From Membranihabitans maritimus (GTDB lineage Bacteria > Bacteroidota > Bacteroidia > Chitinophagales > Saprospiraceae): 64,000 bases of DNA. The notes below the pieces were generated by a model. The model was not told where the DNA came from. It saw only the letters and a list, made by a program, of their open reading frames with translations, and ran no database searches. The DNA is taken from positions 124,001-188,000 of the forward strand of contig NZ_JAJSLW010000011.1 in assembly GCF_021729145.1 (NCBI RefSeq), read 5' to 3'. The translations under genes were made by a program, and so were the position numbers. Shown here in pieces: positions 61,514-64,000 of this stretch (position 1 is its first letter; each line of letters begins with the position of its first letter).

Positions 61514-62368
61514 ATGAAATTACCCAAGAACTTTACAATAGGAATAACTTTTTCCGGTGGTGCTTCTTATGGAATTGCTCATATTGGTGTAATTAAAGCA
61601 TTGCGGGAATATGGGATTGAACCGGACGTTGTGTATGGAACCAGTGCCGGAGCAATGGCATGTGTCCTGTATGCAGGTGGAGCCTCAATAAGGGAGTTCC
61701 GGGATTTTGCAAGAGGGAGCAAAATTCTCAAAATGGTTCGCTGGAAATATCCGAAACTTGGTCTAATACCTTTGGATTACCTGGAGAATAGGATTAGTGC
61801 CTATTGTCCTTACGAAAATCTTGAAGAATTACCGGTAAAAACCTATGTCGGTGTAACCAATCTTGAAACGGGGGAACACGAGACTCTTTCCATGGGGAAT
61901 TTGTCGAAAGCCGTGTCTGCATCCTGTGCAATACCGGTATTTTTTAGACCTGTCGAACTTAATGGTAACTTATATGTAGATGGCGGCGTAGCCAATAATA
62001 TGCCTGCCAAACGATTGAGGCAGGAATGCGACTATGTAATCGGTTGTAATGTGGTCGAAAATGTTTTTGTAGGAAGAAAATCTTTTAAAGGTTTCAAAAG
62101 GGTTATGGAGCGGACATTGACTATTTCTTTACTCAATCGGACTGTGGTGAATTACCCGGATTGTGATTTTATTATACGTCCGACTGGTATGGCTAATCGG
62201 TATGGTAAATTCGATTTTGGCAAAGTAGATGAAATGATAGAATTAGGGTATCAAAAGACCCTGCGAGATTTGCCTGCTATCCTTGAAGGCATCCAATTGC
62301 GAATTGAATCAAAATATAATGGAACACAGGCTAGTAAAAAATCTGATTATTACGAAAGGATAAGTTAA
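61514..62368 (+). CDS. Patatin-like phospholipase
   Basis: The 284-residue hydrolase has the glycine-rich oxyanion segment FSGGASYGIAHIG (about 13-25), the nucleophile elbow GTSAG with S44 and the catalytic Asp in VDGGVANNMP. Together these form the Ser-Asp dyad of RssA-like patatins, which hydrolyse phospholipids or related esters. No signal peptide is present, so it should be cytoplasmic or membrane-associated. ATG 61514 follows an in-frame TTG. The last 4 bp overlap the end of the convergent phosphoribosyltransferase gene. Confidence 0.9.
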   Translation: MKLPKNFTIGITFSGGASYGIAHIGVIKALREYGIEPDVVYGTSAGAMACVLYAGGASIREFRDFARGSKILKMVRWKYPKLGLIPLDYLENRISAYCPYENLEELPVKTYVGVTNLETGEHETLSMGNLSKAVSASCAIPVFFRPVELNGNLYVDGGVANNMPAKRLRQECDYVIGCNVVENVFVGRKSFKGFKRVMERTLTISLLNRTVVNYPDCDFIIRPTGMANRYGKFDFGKVDEMIELGYQKTLRDLPAILEGIQLRIESKYNGTQASKKSDYYERIS

Positions 62369-62859
62369 TCCAGTTCTACCGAAAAAGCTCTGCCATCATC
62401 GAGGTCAACAGAAATATTTTCTTTTAAGGTTGTTGCTAGTGATAACCCTACGTAATCTACGTGTATAGGAAAAAGTTTATGGGTGCGGTCAACGAGTACT
62501 GCAGCCTCCAGTTTTCCCGGAAGAATTTCCAAAAGAGGTTTCGTTGCATAAAATAGAGTCCGACCCGTGTGAGCTACATCATCTACTAATATTAGTGTTT
62601 CTCCGGATAAAATTTCATAGTTAACAGAAAGATCAACGGATTGAGCTAAAGGGTTGGCCGCATTAAGTCGGACATTTACTAATTCTACCGACGCTAATGT
62701 AAGCCGATCCATTTCCTTTTTGATTAATTCAGCAAAACGAAACCCATTATTGTTTATCCCAATTAGAAAAATCTTGTCCCGATCAGAATTGTTTTCAAGG
62801 ATTTGAATAGCCAGCCTCTTGATCTTTTGTTTTATTTGTCTGTGTTGGATAATTTCCAT
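62365..62859 (-). CDS. PyrR-like phosphoribosyltransferase
   Basis: The 164-residue type I PRTase has the PRPP-binding loop ILVDDVAHTGRTL (about residues 90-102). The start IKQKIKRLAIQILENN and the VLVDRTHKLFPIHVDYVGLSLAT end resemble PyrR, the uracil PRTase and pyr-mRNA attenuation protein. No pyr genes or attenuator are nearby, so a regulatory role cannot be assumed; plain nucleobase salvage is an alternative. The 3' end overlaps the patatin gene by 4 bp (tail to tail). Confidence 0.82.
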   Translation of the reverse strand: MEIIQHRQIKQKIKRLAIQILENNSDRDKIFLIGINNNGFRFAELIKKEMDRLTLASVELVNVRLNAANPLAQSVDLSVNYEILSGETLILVDDVAHTGRTLFYATKPLLEILPGKLEAAVLVDRTHKLFPIHVDYVGLSLATTLKENISVDLDDGRAFSVELD

Positions 62860-63394
62860 AAAGCGAAAATATAAATTGATATTTCATCTCATCTGCTAAA
62901 GTATTCATTATTTTTCTTATTACCTGAGTTAGTAGAATTTTTAGGATTCACAGCACTTGAAAATAAGGAGGTTTGACTAAAAGGGGCGAATACTGAGTGG
63001 ACTATTTAGAGCTCCCGAAAGGAGAATGATCGCTGTTTTCAAGTGTTTACAACCATACTACCCATCCTCAATCTTGGATGGAGAAGTTAAACCAACTTCG
63101 TTCCCTCACCTTGTTTTATCCCGATAAAGCTTTAGGTCGCTTACTTTTAAATTCCCCATCTGCGCCCGCTGATACTATAATTTTTCGTGGAGCCTGGGTT
63201 ATATCGAATCTGTCTACGTAACCTTGTAGATTGTACCTTTTGATCTGTAAGAAATGATGAATTCAAGATTGACAAAGTATTTGTTTTTTGCAGAATGAGG
63301 ATAATTTATTTCAAAATTGGTGTCCTTAGATTGAGAATTTGAACAATTATTGACATATTTGATATATTATTTTTGTTTTTTATATGAATCTGGG
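62860..63394. other. Spacer with a GC-richer block of unknown origin
   Basis: About 535 bp. The block at about 62960-63250 is richer in GC than its flanks. It holds a short minus-strand ORF of about 48 codons (with an ITQAPRKIIVSAGADGEF-like string) and an overlapping plus-strand open stretch, neither with a convincing start or known domain. It may be a decayed gene or mobile remnant. The right end carries a minus-7-like TATTTTTG (63368-63375) before the next gene. Confidence 0.35.
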
Positions 63395-64000
63395 ATGGAA
63401 ATTGGGCAGATAATTTTTTTAATCGTATTGATAGCAGTTGCTTTTCTGGCTATTAAATTATATGGCAGGGTTTTTCGCAATATCCGGCTTGGAAGAAGTG
63501 AAATAATTAATGACCAAAAGAGTAAAAGATGGAAAAATGTTTTACTTGTTGCATTTGGACAAAAGAAAATGTTTAAGAGGATAGTTCCGGCTTTATTACA
63601 TTTTTTTATTTATACAGCATTTTTGCTTACACAGGTGGAGCTTATAGAAATTATAATAGATGGAATAATGGGCAAACATCGTGTTTTGGCCAACCCCTTG
63701 GGTGGCTTTTATACGTTTATTATTGGAATGATTGAGGTTCTTTCATTATTAGCATTAGTGGCTACCATTGTGTTTGTAATTAGGAGAGTGATTCTTAAGT
63801 TAAAGAGGTTTCATAGTATTGAAATGAAGGGATGGCCGACTAAAGATGCTCTTATAATTTTGGCAGGTGAGTTTTTATTGATCGCAGCTATTTTTACGAT
63901 GAATGGAAGTGATGTTCTTTTACAAGGGATGGATCCCGAACATTATCCTTCTACGGGAGTATTACCTGTTTCTAATTGGCTGGGCCCGGCTATGTTCGGG
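63395..64000 (+). CDS. Membrane-anchored Fe-S oxidoreductase, 3' truncated by the window edge
   Basis: An open frame of 202 codons runs from ATG 63395 to the window edge with no stop. It starts with a membrane helix (GQIIFLIVLIAVAFLAI), then the RRNIxLG-like FRNIRLGRSE, and the GQKKMFKRIVPALLHFFIYTAFLLTQVELIEIIIDG segment. More membrane helices follow (FIIGMIEVLSLLALVATIVFVIRR). This is the nitrate-reductase-gamma-like N-terminal half of Bacteroidota (Fe-S)-binding, heterodisulfide-reductase-related proteins. The cluster-binding half would lie beyond the edge, so that part is inferred from the family. Confidence 0.8.
   Translation, partial: MEIGQIIFLIVLIAVAFLAIKLYGRVFRNIRLGRSEIINDQKSKRWKNVLLVAFGQKKMFKRIVPALLHFFIYTAFLLTQVELIEIIIDGIMGKHRVLANPLGGFYTFIIGMIEVLSLLALVATIVFVIRRVILKLKRFHSIEMKGWPTKDALIILAGEFLLIAAIFTMNGSDVLLQGMDPEHYPSTGVLPVSNWLGPAMFG

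Overview
The window comes from a Bacteroidota chromosome. The signs are SusC/SusD-type outer-membrane genes, two secreted proteins with type IX secretion (T9SS) C-terminal sorting domains, CrtI/CrtB/CrtZ/CrtY carotenoid genes next to a MarR-type regulator, AT-rich intergenic DNA, and several matches to the TAnnTTTG minus-7 promoter element of this phylum. The genus cannot be fixed from the sequence. No rRNA, tRNA, CRISPR array, intact insertion sequence or prophage was seen. The first gene (hemH) and the last gene (membrane Fe-S oxidoreductase) are cut by the window edges.

Layout. 1-12.4 kb is core metabolism: hemH, holA, a YraN-like nuclease, pgi-manA and gltBD. The manA-gltB gap holds a candidate small RNA on the minus strand with its own promoter and terminator. 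12.5-21.9 kb is secreted and carbohydrate-active: a T9SS metalloprotease, a sialate O-acetylesterase, and an operon of a CE15-like glucuronoyl esterase, an unassigned barrel-type glycosidase candidate and a GH43 enzyme. 22.1-28.8 kb is a first sialidase neighbourhood: an Nramp-related transporter lacking the usual metal motifs, divergent from a canonical GH33 sialidase, then a creatininase-family enzyme, a second propeller protein, LrgA/LrgB and an AraC regulator.

28.9-34.6 kb holds a PhyH-type dioxygenase and a compact zeaxanthin pathway (MarR regulator, crtI, crtB, crtZ, crtY). 34.7-36.7 kb holds a ChaN-like protein, a non-coding block and a Phd/VapC-type toxin-antitoxin pair whose toxin has lost an active-site acid. 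37.0-48.3 kb is a sialic-acid utilisation locus: two sialidase-like propeller proteins, a FadR-type regulator, SusC, SusD, N-acetylneuraminate lyase, and an unusual transporter that joins an exported HEAT-like domain to a sodium:solute symporter. It would bind and import sialosides across the outer membrane, release sialic acid, carry it across the inner membrane and split it to ManNAc and pyruvate. The downstream ManNAc epimerase and kinase are not in the window.

48.4-64 kb is mixed: a Tat-exported Gfo/Idh/MocA oxidoreductase, the carboxynorspermidine pathway pair followed by prmC, a T9SS CAP-domain protein, a SUI1-type factor overlapping a beta-lactamase-fold protein without its nucleophile, a queuosine-precursor transporter, a CtlX-type hydrolase, a TonB-dependent receptor, a patatin-like lipase, a PyrR-like phosphoribosyltransferase and the truncated Fe-S protein.

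The most interesting items are the HEAT-symporter fusion in the sialic-acid locus, the Nramp-like transporter beside a sialidase, the unassigned 748-residue exported protein, the candidate small RNA, and the two enzymes with lost catalytic residues.
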